A DNA stretch of 7,568 nucleotides from Bacillota bacterium (GTDB lineage: Bacteria; Bacillota; UBA994). Position 1 is the stretch's first letter; every line of letters begins with the position of its first letter. The notes under the pieces were generated by a model that had not been told where the DNA came from, searched no databases, and saw nothing but the letters and a program-made list of their open reading frames with translations. The stretch spans positions 1 through 7,568 of the forward strand of contig QLUC01000078.1 of assembly GCA_018725275.1 (NCBI GenBank), in the 5' to 3' direction. This document shows, one piece after another, positions 1 through 6,558 of the stretch. Position numbers and translations under genes: made by a program.

Positions 1-1
1 C

Positions 2-331
2 ATCGACCAAACCGCTCAACAAGTTGTCAAGGACACTAGGCGCACGGCTATCGACCTTAACACCCGCCGTCAGCAGGGAGAACACCAAATTCGGGAGGGC
101 GCAGGTGCGGCGGACGTCGGGGATGAAGTGTTTGAGCGGGCCAACACCGCCATGCAAGCGCTGTCTACCCGCCTGAAGTTCGAAAAGCACGAGAGTTCAG
201 GTCATTTCATGGTGCGAGTTATCAATGAGGAGACAAGTGAGGTCATCAGGGAAATCCCCCCGGAGCGCATGCTCGACTTGTTGGTGCATTTGCGGCGCAT
301 GGTGGGGGTACTAGTTGACGAAAGAGCGTAG
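2..331 (+). CDS. flaG: FlaG-family flagellar protein (5' end cut by window edge)
   Basis: The reading frame is open from position 2 to the TAG at 329-331 (109 residues visible) and has no stop before the left edge, so the gene begins upstream. A GTG at 128 could be read as a start and would give only 67 residues, but the longer frame comes close to the roughly 110-125 residues usual for the family. The C-terminal half carries the FlaG signature: an LKFEKHE strand, then VRVINEETSEVIREIPPERML, ending in G-VLVDERA. The N-terminal part is polar and probably disordered, as is normal. FlaG is linked to flagellar filament length and is often encoded near fliD, fliS or flagellin; its molecular action is poorly known. 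It is separated from flgB by a terminator, so it most likely ends a different transcription unit. Family assignment is good; the true start cannot be seen. Confidence 0.85.
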   Translation: MDQTAQQVVKDTRRTAIDLNTRRQQGEHQIREGAGAADVGDEVFERANTAMQALSTRLKFEKHESSGHFMVRVINEETSEVIREIPPERMLDLLVHLRRMVGVLVDERA

Positions 332-346
332 TTAAATAGCCTTGTG

Positions 347-375
347 CCCGCATTTTTTATGCGGGATTTGTTTTT
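347..375 (+). terminator. Rho-independent terminator after flaG
   Basis: A perfect 7-bp stem (CCCGCAT at 347-353 with ATGCGGG at 359-365) with a five-T loop is followed by ATTTGTTTTT (366-375). It starts 15 bases after the flaG stop codon. The opposite strand has no U-tract, so it should work only in the flaG direction. It separates flaG from the flgB operon, unless read-through is used. Confidence 0.8.
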
Positions 376-385
376 AGGCAGGAAT

Positions 386-433
386 ACCTCCATAGGTGTC
401 GAACTTTGTCACTGTATCGCTATGGAGGGAGGT
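386..433 (+). promoter_or_regulatory. Inverted repeat overlapping the flgB ribosome-binding site
   Basis: CCTCCATAG (387-395) and CTATGGAGG (420-428) are perfect reverse complements, 9 bp, separated by 24 bases. The right arm runs into the flgB Shine-Dalgarno sequence GGAGGT (428-433). In addition ACCTCC (386-391) is exactly complementary to that GGAGGT, so the left arm can pair either with the flank or with the Shine-Dalgarno itself. In RNA this would hide the ribosome-binding site of the first operon gene. In DNA it could instead be a protein operator. Two GGA motifs (ATGGA at 422-426, AGGGA at 426-430) resemble the core of CsrA sites. The pairing is seen directly; any regulatory role is inference. 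No convincing sigma-A or sigma-D promoter was found in 376-442. Confidence 0.5.
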
Positions 434-442
434 TTTTGCCAG

Positions 443-799
443 ATGACTTTGAATATCGTCGAATTGCTGCACCGTGGTCTTGATGCCGCGGCACTCCGCC
501 AGCGCACCATTGCCAATAACGTGGCAAATGCCAACACACCCGGCTTTAAACGCAGTTTTGTCACGTTCGAGGAGCATGTGCGGGACGCCATAGACCGGCG
601 CAGCCTCTCGCCAGGTGCTCTGACTGCGCGGTTGCAGCAGGATAGAGGCACTTCGATGCGCGAGGATGGCAACAATGTCAGCGTCGAGCACGAGATGGTG
701 CTGATGGCGGCCAACACCGTACAGTACCAAGCCTTGTCGCAGCAACTTAGCGAGCGGCTGTCGCTCTTGCGCTATGTCATTAACGAAGGGAGGCGCTGA
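443..799 (+). CDS. flgB: Flagellar basal-body rod protein FlgB
   Basis: FlgB is a proximal rod subunit, exported by the flagellar type III system and assembled on the MS ring. The frame is open upstream to 344, but ATG 443 is chosen because it lies 9 bases after a perfect GGAGGT (428-433) and gives the family N-terminus. An in-frame ATG at 422 overlaps the Shine-Dalgarno region and is less likely. The 118-residue product has the rod-protein helix and signature QRTIANNVANANTPGFKR (residues 20-37), the middle GNNVSVEHEM element, and a C-terminal helix containing NTVQYQALSQQLSERLSLLR. It is about ten residues shorter than typical FlgB (near 130); the shortfall seems to lie in the variable middle. 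It is the first gene of the operon, and its 3' end contains the Shine-Dalgarno of flgC, two bases before the flgC start. Confidence 0.95.
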   Translation: MTLNIVELLHRGLDAAALRQRTIANNVANANTPGFKRSFVTFEEHVRDAIDRRSLSPGALTARLQQDRGTSMREDGNNVSVEHEMVLMAANTVQYQALSQQLSERLSLLRYVINEGRR

Positions 800-801
800 T
801 T

Positions 802-1242
802 ATGCGGGTATTTGCGGGCATGGCCATCAGCGCATCAGCCCTATCGGCCGAGAAACTGCGCATTGACATGGTGGCTAAGAATGTCGCCAATATGAATACC
901 ACGCGCACGCCCGAAGGCGGGCCCTATCAAAGGCGCCAAGTGGTATTTGCCGAACTTATGGATGACGCCTCTCGCCAGCGTTTTGTACGCCTACCCTCGC
1001 GCGGGGTGTCCAGGGGAGTGCGGGTGGCGGCTGTCGTCACCGACAACGCTCCGCCGCGCATGGTGCACGACCCTAGCCACCCCGATGCCAATGCGGAGGG
1101 CATGCTGGCTATGCCAGACATAAACCTTGTCAACGAGATGGTCGACCTCATCACCGCTACCCGCGCCTATGAGACCAATGTGCAGGTTCTAAATGCCAGC
1201 AAGGCCATGCAGCTTAGGGCCTTAGAAATTGGGAGAGGGTAG
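802..1242 (+). CDS. flgC: Flagellar basal-body rod protein FlgC
   Basis: FlgC is the second proximal rod protein and assembles with FlgB, FlgF and FlgG. ATG 802 is preceded by GGGAGG (788-793) at 8 bases. The 146-residue protein has the N-terminal rod signature (ALSAEKLRIDMVAKNVANMNTTRT, residues about 13-36) followed by GGPYQRRQVVF. It also has the family's HDPSHPDAN motif at 89-97, then MPDINLVNEMVDLI and TRAYETNVQVLNASKAM, and ends LEIGRG. Length and motif order are those of a complete FlgC. Like other rod proteins it has no cleavable signal peptide, because it leaves through the flagellar export gate. Spacing of two bases from flgB and nine to fliE indicates cotranscription. No oddities were seen. 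Confidence 0.96.
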   Translation: MRVFAGMAISASALSAEKLRIDMVAKNVANMNTTRTPEGGPYQRRQVVFAELMDDASRQRFVRLPSRGVSRGVRVAAVVTDNAPPRMVHDPSHPDANAEGMLAMPDINLVNEMVDLITATRAYETNVQVLNASKAMQLRALEIGRG

Positions 1243-1251
1243 GTGCGCTAG

Positions 1252-1554
1252 ATGATAATGCCGGTTAGCCCCTTGCTCCCCGTTACTGCCATTAGCCCCG
1301 TCAATCGGGTGGCGGCGACCACTAAACAAGAGGGCGGCAACTTTGCGGCCGAGCTCAACAACGCTCTGGCCGAGGTCAACGCCCTGCAGGTCCGGGCCGA
1401 CGACATGGCCACGAAGTTAGTGCTCGGACAAATTGATGATGTCCATGAAGTGACCATCGCCATGGAGAAAGCGGCCCTGTCCTTGCAGCTGGCTGTCCAG
1501 GTGCGCAACAAAGTGGTCGAAGCCTACCAAGAAATCGCTCGCATGCAAGTTTAG
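1252..1554 (+). CDS. fliE: Flagellar hook-basal body complex protein FliE
   Basis: FliE is the adaptor between the MS ring (FliF) and the proximal rod, and is needed for export of later rod subunits. ATG 1252 lies 6 bases after AGGTG (1241-1245). A second in-frame ATG at 1258 is possible, but its spacing is worse. The product has 100 residues, the usual size. The N-terminal half is variable. The conserved C-terminal domain covers about residues 49-100 and shows ATKLVLGQIDDVHEVTIAME, then LQLAVQVRNKVVEAYQEI, ending in RMQV, which is the diagnostic FliE tail. It sits between flgC and fliF as in Bacillota fla/che operons. The stop codon overlaps the purine-rich ribosome-binding region of fliF. 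Confidence 0.95.
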   Translation: MIMPVSPLLPVTAISPVNRVAATTKQEGGNFAAELNNALAEVNALQVRADDMATKLVLGQIDDVHEVTIAMEKAALSLQLAVQVRNKVVEAYQEIARMQV

Positions 1555-1566
1555 GGGTGAGGCCTG

Positions 1567-3102
1567 ATGAGCATATTTTCTCGGACGGCAGGCTGGTGGG
1601 TGGAGCAGGACTCGCGCCGGCGCACCATGTGGTCCCTACTACTTGTCGCGGTGCTGGTCGCAACCGGTTCGGCCGCCTTTTACACCACCCGCGTCAATTT
1701 TGTGCCGCTGTTTACCGGGCTTGATCCAGCGCAGGCGCATGCCATTGTCGGTTCGCTCAAAGAGCAGAATGTCGTCTACCAGCTTGGCGACGGGGGAACA
1801 TCGGTCTTAGTGCCTGAAGCGCGCCTGCACGAACTCCGCATCATGGTGGCGGGCGAGGGCCTTTACAACACCGGGGTCGGGTTTGAGCTGTTTGATGAAG
1901 CCCGCCTCGGACTGACCGATTTTGAGCGCCGCATTAACTACCAACGGGCGCTGCAAGAGGAACTGCGGCGTACTATCTCCGCCTATCCTGCGGTCGACCA
2001 GGTGCGGGTGCACCTAGTTATCCCTGAGCGGAGCGTCTTTGTGCAACAGGCCGCCGCGGCCAGCGCTTCCATTACCTTGAGTCTGCGTCCCTTTCAGAGC
2101 CTTTCCACGGAACAGGTGAAGGGCATGGTCTACCTTGTAGCTTTGAGCGTGCCCAATTTAAAGCGCGAAAACGTCACCATAGTAGATGTGGGGGGCAGGA
2201 TACTAACTGCTGGTCTGAATTTAGGAGAGAATGCCGCCAACCCGACCTTGGCGCGGCAGGGCGAACTGCAACGGGGTTTTGAACGTGAAATCGAAGCGCG
2301 GTTGCTGGGCATGTTAGAGCGCCTCTACGGTCCGGGGCAGGCGGTCGTTGTCGTCACGGCAGAACTAAACTTTAATCAGGAGAGTGTGACGCGCATTGTC
2401 TACGATGCGGCTGGACAGGTGGTACGGAGTGAACAGATAGCCGAAGAAAACTTTACCGGTCCTGCGGGGCAGGCGGGCGGCGTGGCGGGTGCGGGCTCGA
2501 ATGTGCCGCTATATCCTACAGGAGAAGCCACCGAGGGCACGAGTACATATTCTAAAGTCGAGACCAACCGGCAATTTGAAATAGGCACCACCGAAACTAC
2601 CACGGTCACCGCGCCCGGGCAGGTCACACGCTTGTCCGCCGCCGTTACCGTTAACGGTGAACTAAACGAAGCGCAGGTCAGCGAACTCAACCAGCTAGTG
2701 CGGGCCGCCCTTGGCTATGAGGAGGCGAGGGGTGATTCCATCCGCATCGCCGCTATGCCCTTCAGCCGCGTACACATTGAGCAGGCGGAGCAGCAGATGA
2801 CTGAACTCGCACGTCAAGCAGAGATGCGGCAGTATGTAAATTGGGGCATCATGGGTGCCGGTGGCCTGCTAGGCTTTATACTGCTCCTGGTTATAATCGG
2901 TAAAATACGGCAGGCGACGCGGTTCGAAGTAGCCAAGACCCAAGCAGTGGACTTGGTGCCCCTCAAGGAGGCCCTAGCCCAGGCAGCTGCAGCGAAAAGC
3001 ACGACTGAGAGCGACGCAGCCCTCAACCGGGTCAAAGAAATCGCCAGCAAACAACCAGAAGAAGTCGCGCTCCTCATAAAAGCTTGGTTTAATGAAGGGT
3101 AG
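1567..3102 (+). CDS. fliF: Flagellar MS-ring protein FliF
   Basis: FliF multimers form the membrane-embedded MS ring, the base on which the rod, switch and export gate assemble. ATG 1567 follows AGGGGTGAGG (1553-1562). The 511-residue protein has a short cytoplasmic N-terminus, a transmembrane helix at about 22-39, and periplasmic ring-building domains (YscJ/FliF type) with NYQRALQEEL at 124-133. The second ring domain contains the usual glycine-rich loop (GPAGQAGG...NVPLYPTG), and a second transmembrane helix lies at about 427-445. The cytoplasmic tail ends in a motif around residues 487-511 (RVKEIASKQPEEVALLIKAW) that matches the FliG-binding helix. It is slightly shorter than many FliF proteins (530-570), but no domain is missing. 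The neighbouring fliG encodes its binding partner and starts 11 bases after the fliF stop. Confidence 0.97.
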   Translation: MSIFSRTAGWWVEQDSRRRTMWSLLLVAVLVATGSAAFYTTRVNFVPLFTGLDPAQAHAIVGSLKEQNVVYQLGDGGTSVLVPEARLHELRIMVAGEGLYNTGVGFELFDEARLGLTDFERRINYQRALQEELRRTISAYPAVDQVRVHLVIPERSVFVQQAAAASASITLSLRPFQSLSTEQVKGMVYLVALSVPNLKRENVTIVDVGGRILTAGLNLGENAANPTLARQGELQRGFEREIEARLLGMLERLYGPGQAVVVVTAELNFNQESVTRIVYDAAGQVVRSEQIAEENFTGPAGQAGGVAGAGSNVPLYPTGEATEGTSTYSKVETNRQFEIGTTETTTVTAPGQVTRLSAAVTVNGELNEAQVSELNQLVRAALGYEEARGDSIRIAAMPFSRVHIEQAEQQMTELARQAEMRQYVNWGIMGAGGLLGFILLLVIIGKIRQATRFEVAKTQAVDLVPLKEALAQAAAAKSTTESDAALNRVKEIASKQPEEVALLIKAWFNEG

Positions 3103-3108
3103 GGAGGA
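3103..3108 (+). promoter_or_regulatory. Strong Shine-Dalgarno for the TTG start of fliG
   Basis: GGAGGA sits in a longer AGGGAGGA run that begins inside the fliF stop codon and ends 5 bases before TTG 3114. No ATG or GTG lies at suitable spacing and in frame, so this site fixes the TTG as the fliG start. Confidence 0.75.
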
Positions 3109-3113
3109 TTTTC

Positions 3114-4124
3114 TTGCCAAAGGAAAGACGCGCCAGCGGCCTCAAAAAAATTGCCGCGCTCCTCATTTCTTTAGGACCAGAAGCGTCTGCGCGCGTGCTC
3201 AAGCTCTTGCCGGATGCAGATATTGAGCTCATTGCCGCAGAGGTTGCCAATACCAGCCATGTGGAGCCGGAGTTTAGGGCCAAGATATTGGAGGAATTCA
3301 TGGAGACGCACAATGCTCACTCCTACCTTTTGGAGGGCGGGGTCGGCTATGCGCGAGCCATGCTCGACAGTGCCTTGGGCGTCGCCAAGTCTACCGAAAT
3401 TATGCGCCGCCTCTCGCAGTCGACTGCTCTGCGACCTTTTGCTTTTGCGCGTAAAATAGATCCGAAACAGCTTGGTGGGGCGATATCCGAAGAGCACCCC
3501 CAAACAATTGCCTTGGTCATGGCCTACTTGGCACCGGAACAATCCTCGGTCATTATGTCTATGCTCCCCCCCGAAGTGAGGGCAGATGTCGCGAAACGCA
3601 TTGCCACTATGGAGAGAGTCTCTCCTGAGGTTGTCAACGAACTCGAGACTGTGCTCTCCGGCAAGTTCTCTGTTTTTTCACAGCAAGACTTTTTTGTTGC
3701 CGGCGGTATGAAGGCTCTCGTGAATATTCTTAACCGGGTCGATCGGGCTTCGGAAAAACTGATATTTGAGTACTTGGAACGCGAAGACCCCGCCTTAGCC
3801 GAAGAAATACGCAAGCGACTCTTTGTCTTTGAGGATATTATTTTGCTTGATGACAGCGCTATCCAGAGGGTCATCCGCGATATTGATAACCGCGAACTGG
3901 CGATGGCCTTAAAGGGCGGTGGGGGCGAGGTTACCCAGCGCATCTTCAAGAACATGTCCAAGCGCGCCGCGGATATGCTGCGCGAGGACCTTGACTTCCT
4001 CGGACCGATACGCCTGCGCGATGTCGAAGAGGCCCAGGCGCGCATTGTAGCCGTTATCCGCAAGCTGGACGAAGCAGGAGAAATAGTCATTGCCCGAGGT
4101 GGAGAAGATGCCATTATTGCTTAA
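3114..4124 (+). CDS. fliG: Flagellar motor switch protein FliG
   Basis: FliG is the rotor protein of the C ring. Its N-terminal domain binds FliF and its C-terminal domain meets the stator and generates torque. The start is TTG 3114. The 336-residue length is normal. The N-terminal domain begins LKKIAALLISLGPEASARVLK. The middle domain has the EHPQ motif (E127-Q130) followed by TIALVMAYLAPEQSS and LPPEVRADVAKRIA. In the C-terminal domain NMSKRAADMLREDL (280-293) and GPIRL (297-301) hold the charged torque-helix residues R284, E291, D292 and R300, which align with the E. coli R281, D288, D289 and R297 positions. The protein ends with the usual GEIVIARGGED segment. It contains no cysteine. Its 3' end overlaps fliH by 17 bases. 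Confidence 0.97.
   Translation: MPKERRASGLKKIAALLISLGPEASARVLKLLPDADIELIAAEVANTSHVEPEFRAKILEEFMETHNAHSYLLEGGVGYARAMLDSALGVAKSTEIMRRLSQSTALRPFAFARKIDPKQLGGAISEEHPQTIALVMAYLAPEQSSVIMSMLPPEVRADVAKRIATMERVSPEVVNELETVLSGKFSVFSQQDFFVAGGMKALVNILNRVDRASEKLIFEYLEREDPALAEEIRKRLFVFEDIILLDDSAIQRVIRDIDNRELAMALKGGGGEVTQRIFKNMSKRAADMLREDLDFLGPIRLRDVEEAQARIVAVIRKLDEAGEIVIARGGEDAIIA
4096..4101 (+). promoter_or_regulatory. Shine-Dalgarno that decides the fliH start
   Basis: GAGGTG inside the last codons of fliG lies 6 bases before ATG 4108, in the sequence GAGGTGGAGAAGATG. It supports ATG 4108 over the in-frame TTG at 4090 and GTG at 4099, which lie before or within the site. Confidence 0.7.
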
Positions 4125-4812
4125 GAATACTGTGGTGCAAGGGCAGGGGTCGCGCACCATTCCGGTTAATCAAGTGTCTGTGCCCTGTGTTTTACCCGCT
4201 GGCGAAGAAGGCGGTGCCCAGGAGGCGTGGATAGTTGAGCGCCTAAGAGCCGGCCGCGAGGAGATGCACCGTGAAGCCTCGGAGTGGCTCGCAGCTCATA
4301 AAGAAGAGCTTCTGGCCATTATCGAAGTCGAGGGGCAGCGCCGCTATGAAGCAGCTAGGAACGAGGGCTACCAAGACGGTTGGCGCTTAGCACACACTGA
4401 GGCGGAAGCGCTCATGCAAGACGTACGGCAAAGCTATAGGCTGCTTGAAGCTGACCGCAAAACATTCGTAGCCGGCTGCCAGCAGGACATCAGTCAGCTG
4501 GTGGTCACTGTGGCCGAGCATGTGCTACGGCAGGAATTGACTGTGGCGGCAGAAACTCTGGCGCAGGTCATTGCCAAAGCAAGCGGGGAGTTAGTCGATA
4601 GACGGCAGGTGATGATATTTGTTCACCCCAGTCGATTGGACGATGTGCAAACTCTATTAATTGCGACGCCCGCGACCCTTGGCATGCAGCCTTACCTTGT
4701 CCGTCCCGACCCGAGCTTGCATGTGGCTTCATTTCGCGCTGAAGACGTGTTGGGCACAGTAACTATCGACTTGCCTGAGCTCTTGCTCCAGCTCGAGCAA
4801 TTGCTGCCATGA
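4108..4812 (+). CDS. fliH: Flagellar export ATPase regulator/stator FliH
   Basis: FliH binds the export ATPase FliI, restrains it, and links it to the C ring and export gate. The frame is open from an upstream TTG at 4090, but ATG 4108 with GAGGTG at 6 bases is preferred; it gives 234 residues beginning MPLLLKN. The sequence is weakly conserved, as usual for FliH. A long charged helical region (about residues 40-125, rich in E, R, A and Q) contains a single GxxxG unit, G87-YQD-G91. After it comes the C-terminal FliI-binding domain with QLVVTVAEHVLRQEL, VMIFVHPSRLDDVQ and a final leucine-rich LLLQLEQLLP. Identification rests strongly on position between fliG and fliI. It overlaps fliG by 17 bases and fliI by 4, so the three proteins are probably translated in a coupled way. 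Confidence 0.9.
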   Translation: MPLLLKNTVVQGQGSRTIPVNQVSVPCVLPAGEEGGAQEAWIVERLRAGREEMHREASEWLAAHKEELLAIIEVEGQRRYEAARNEGYQDGWRLAHTEAEALMQDVRQSYRLLEADRKTFVAGCQQDISQLVVTVAEHVLRQELTVAAETLAQVIAKASGELVDRRQVMIFVHPSRLDDVQTLLIATPATLGMQPYLVRPDPSLHVASFRAEDVLGTVTIDLPELLLQLEQLLP

Positions 4813-6122
4813 CAATCTATTCTTATGATTTCACGGGGGTCGGTGCGCGCGCCAAGGAAAAGGTTAATTGGCGCTCCTGCGGCAGGGTGACCGAGGTCAT
4901 CGGGCTCACGGTCGAGGCGAGGGGCTTTCGGGCTTCAATCGGCGAGCTGTGCCGCATCGGCCAGGGTGAGCAAAGCGTCCTGGCCGAAGTCGTTGGTTTT
5001 AGCGGAGACAAGCTCTTCCTCTTTCCTTTTCGGTCCCTGCATGGTATAGCCCCGGGGAGCGTAGTCCAGCCACTGCGGCAGAGGCTCATGGTGCACTGCG
5101 GTGACCACTTGCTCGGGCAGGTCCTTGACGGACTGGGCCGGCCGCTTTTGGGGGGCGACGCTCCGGTCGGCCACCCCTATCCTCTAGACCAGTCCCCACC
5201 AAACCCCTTGGTGCGGACGAGGGTTGATTCCATTATTGAAACTGGTGTAAAGGCCATCGACCTATTTCTCACCGCGGGCAATGGGCAGCGCCTCGGCATT
5301 TTCGCCGGCAGTGGGGTAGGCAAGAGCACCTTGCTTGGCATGATTGCGCGCGGTAGCACCGCAGATTGCAATGTCATCGCCTTAGTTGGGGAGCGCGGTC
5401 GTGAAGTGCGCGACTTTCTGGAGCGAGATCTCGGTCCCGAGGGCCTCAAGCGCTCGGTGGTGGTGGCGGCTACATCTGACCAATCGGCCCTCATGCGCAT
5501 CAAATCCGCGCTCACGGCCACGGCGATCGCTGAATTTTTTCGCGACCAGGGGAAAAATGTCCTGCTCCTGATGGATTCTGTGACCCGTTTTGCCATGTCG
5601 CAACGGGAAGTCGGTCTGGCGATTGGCGAACCCCCCACTACCAGAGGATACCCACCTTCGGTGTTTGCCCTCCTGCCCAAACTCTTAGAGCGCTCCGGTA
5701 CGGGGGAGAGAGGTTCGATAACCGCCCTCTACACGGTTCTCGTGGAGGGAGATGACCTCAATGAGCCCATTGCCGACACGGTACGCGGTATTCTCGATGG
5801 CCACATTGTGCTGTCGCGCAAATTGGCAGAGCGCAATCACTATCCTTCGATTGATGTCCTGCAGAGCGTGAGTCGCTTAGCGACCGATTTAGCGAACCCA
5901 GATCATCTCAGGATCGTTTCGCAGTGCCGCACTTTGTTAGCTGTTTACCGCCAAAACGAAGATCTCATTAATATTGGGGCCTATATCAAAGCCTCGAGCC
6001 GGGAGATTGACGAGGCCATTTTGAAAGTGCCACAGATTATGGAAGTTTTGGCGCAGGGTGTCGAGGAGCGTTACCTCTTGGAAGCGGCCTTAGAAAAATT
6101 AAAAATTGCCCTAGCGAGGTGA
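4809..6122 (+). CDS. fliI: Flagellum-specific export ATPase FliI
   Basis: FliI is a hexameric, F1-beta-like ATPase that promotes export of flagellar subunits together with FliH and FliJ. The start ATG 4809 shares ATGA with the fliH stop. No Shine-Dalgarno is visible upstream, so reinitiation after fliH is likely. The 437-residue protein has an N-terminal beta-barrel domain (to about residue 90) and GDHLLGQVLDGLGRPL. The Walker A motif GSGVGKST is at 167-174 and GERGREV starts at G194, with the presumed catalytic E195. Walker B is LLLMDSVTRF with D256, followed by SQREVGLAIGEPPTTRGYPP and the long family block GSITALYTVLVEGDDLNEP. The C-terminal helical domain ends normally. All catalytic residues are present. 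V-, F- and virulence-type ATPases are less likely given these flagellar-type motifs and the context. Confidence 0.97.
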   Translation: MTIYSYDFTGVGARAKEKVNWRSCGRVTEVIGLTVEARGFRASIGELCRIGQGEQSVLAEVVGFSGDKLFLFPFRSLHGIAPGSVVQPLRQRLMVHCGDHLLGQVLDGLGRPLLGGDAPVGHPYPLDQSPPNPLVRTRVDSIIETGVKAIDLFLTAGNGQRLGIFAGSGVGKSTLLGMIARGSTADCNVIALVGERGREVRDFLERDLGPEGLKRSVVVAATSDQSALMRIKSALTATAIAEFFRDQGKNVLLLMDSVTRFAMSQREVGLAIGEPPTTRGYPPSVFALLPKLLERSGTGERGSITALYTVLVEGDDLNEPIADTVRGILDGHIVLSRKLAERNHYPSIDVLQSVSRLATDLANPDHLRIVSQCRTLLAVYRQNEDLINIGAYIKASSREIDEAILKVPQIMEVLAQGVEERYLLEAALEKLKIALAR

Positions 6123-6126
6123 GGAC

Positions 6127-6558
6127 ATGAAGAAACATTATACTTTACAGCAGGTGCTGGAGATAAAGAAACAATTAGAAAGACAGCAAATGCTCGTCTT
6201 GGCTAGGGCCGAACAAGCAAGGCAGGAACAGGCCGAGCATATTCAGGCCTTAGTTGAGGGTTTTGAAGAACAAGTGGAAGTTTGTGTCGCGCCGGAGTTT
6301 ATAGATTGTCGGAGCATGTACTTAGAGTGCCAACACCTCGAGTTGCAGTTCGCGCAAGGACAGTTGTCCGAAATGGTGGCCGGCTGTGATGTGGCGAGGC
6401 AGGACCTCCTTATAGCTGCGCTGGAGCGCCGCAAATTAGAGATGCACCGTGACTCCTGCGAGGCCGCCTGGGGCTATATATGGCAGCGTAAGGAGCAAGC
6501 CCACTCCGATGAGGTTGCGGCCCAGATGTACAATAGGCCAAGGGCTCTGACGCGATGA
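6127..6558 (+). CDS. fliJ: Flagellar export chaperone/stalk protein FliJ
   Basis: FliJ is a small antiparallel coiled coil that sits in the centre of the FliI hexamer, like the F1 gamma stalk, and recycles export chaperones. ATG 6127 follows GAGGTGAGG (6116-6124). The 143-residue length is typical. The protein is almost entirely predicted helix: MKKHYTLQQVLEIKKQLERQQ at the start, then a second long helix ending LLIAALERRKLEMHRD, and a DEVAAQMYNR tail like the DE-A--R end common in the family. Five cysteines (53, 61, 68, 87, 111) are unusual for such a protein. The primary sequence is poorly conserved, so the call depends partly on position directly after fliI. Its stop overlaps the fliK start by ATGA. 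Confidence 0.87.
   Translation: MKKHYTLQQVLEIKKQLERQQMLVLARAEQARQEQAEHIQALVEGFEEQVEVCVAPEFIDCRSMYLECQHLELQFAQGQLSEMVAGCDVARQDLLIAALERRKLEMHRDSCEAAWGYIWQRKEQAHSDEVAAQMYNRPRALTR

Noticed and set aside
344..442. Upstream extension of the flgB frame to GTG 344 (33 extra residues)
   Set aside because: It would run through the terminator hairpin and the flgB Shine-Dalgarno. The extra residues do not match any FlgB N-terminus, while ATG 443 gives the normal one.
3524..4114. A long open frame of 196 codons on the minus strand inside fliG
   Set aside because: It lies wholly antisense to an intact fliG with all family motifs. Its product is serine- and arginine-rich low-complexity sequence typical of a shadow frame, and no ribosome-binding site or family feature was seen.
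5177..5680. A 167-codon open frame on the minus strand inside fliI
   Set aside because: It is antisense to the most conserved part of fliI (Walker A to the GEPPTTRGYPP block). Codon constraint on the sense strand explains the open frame.
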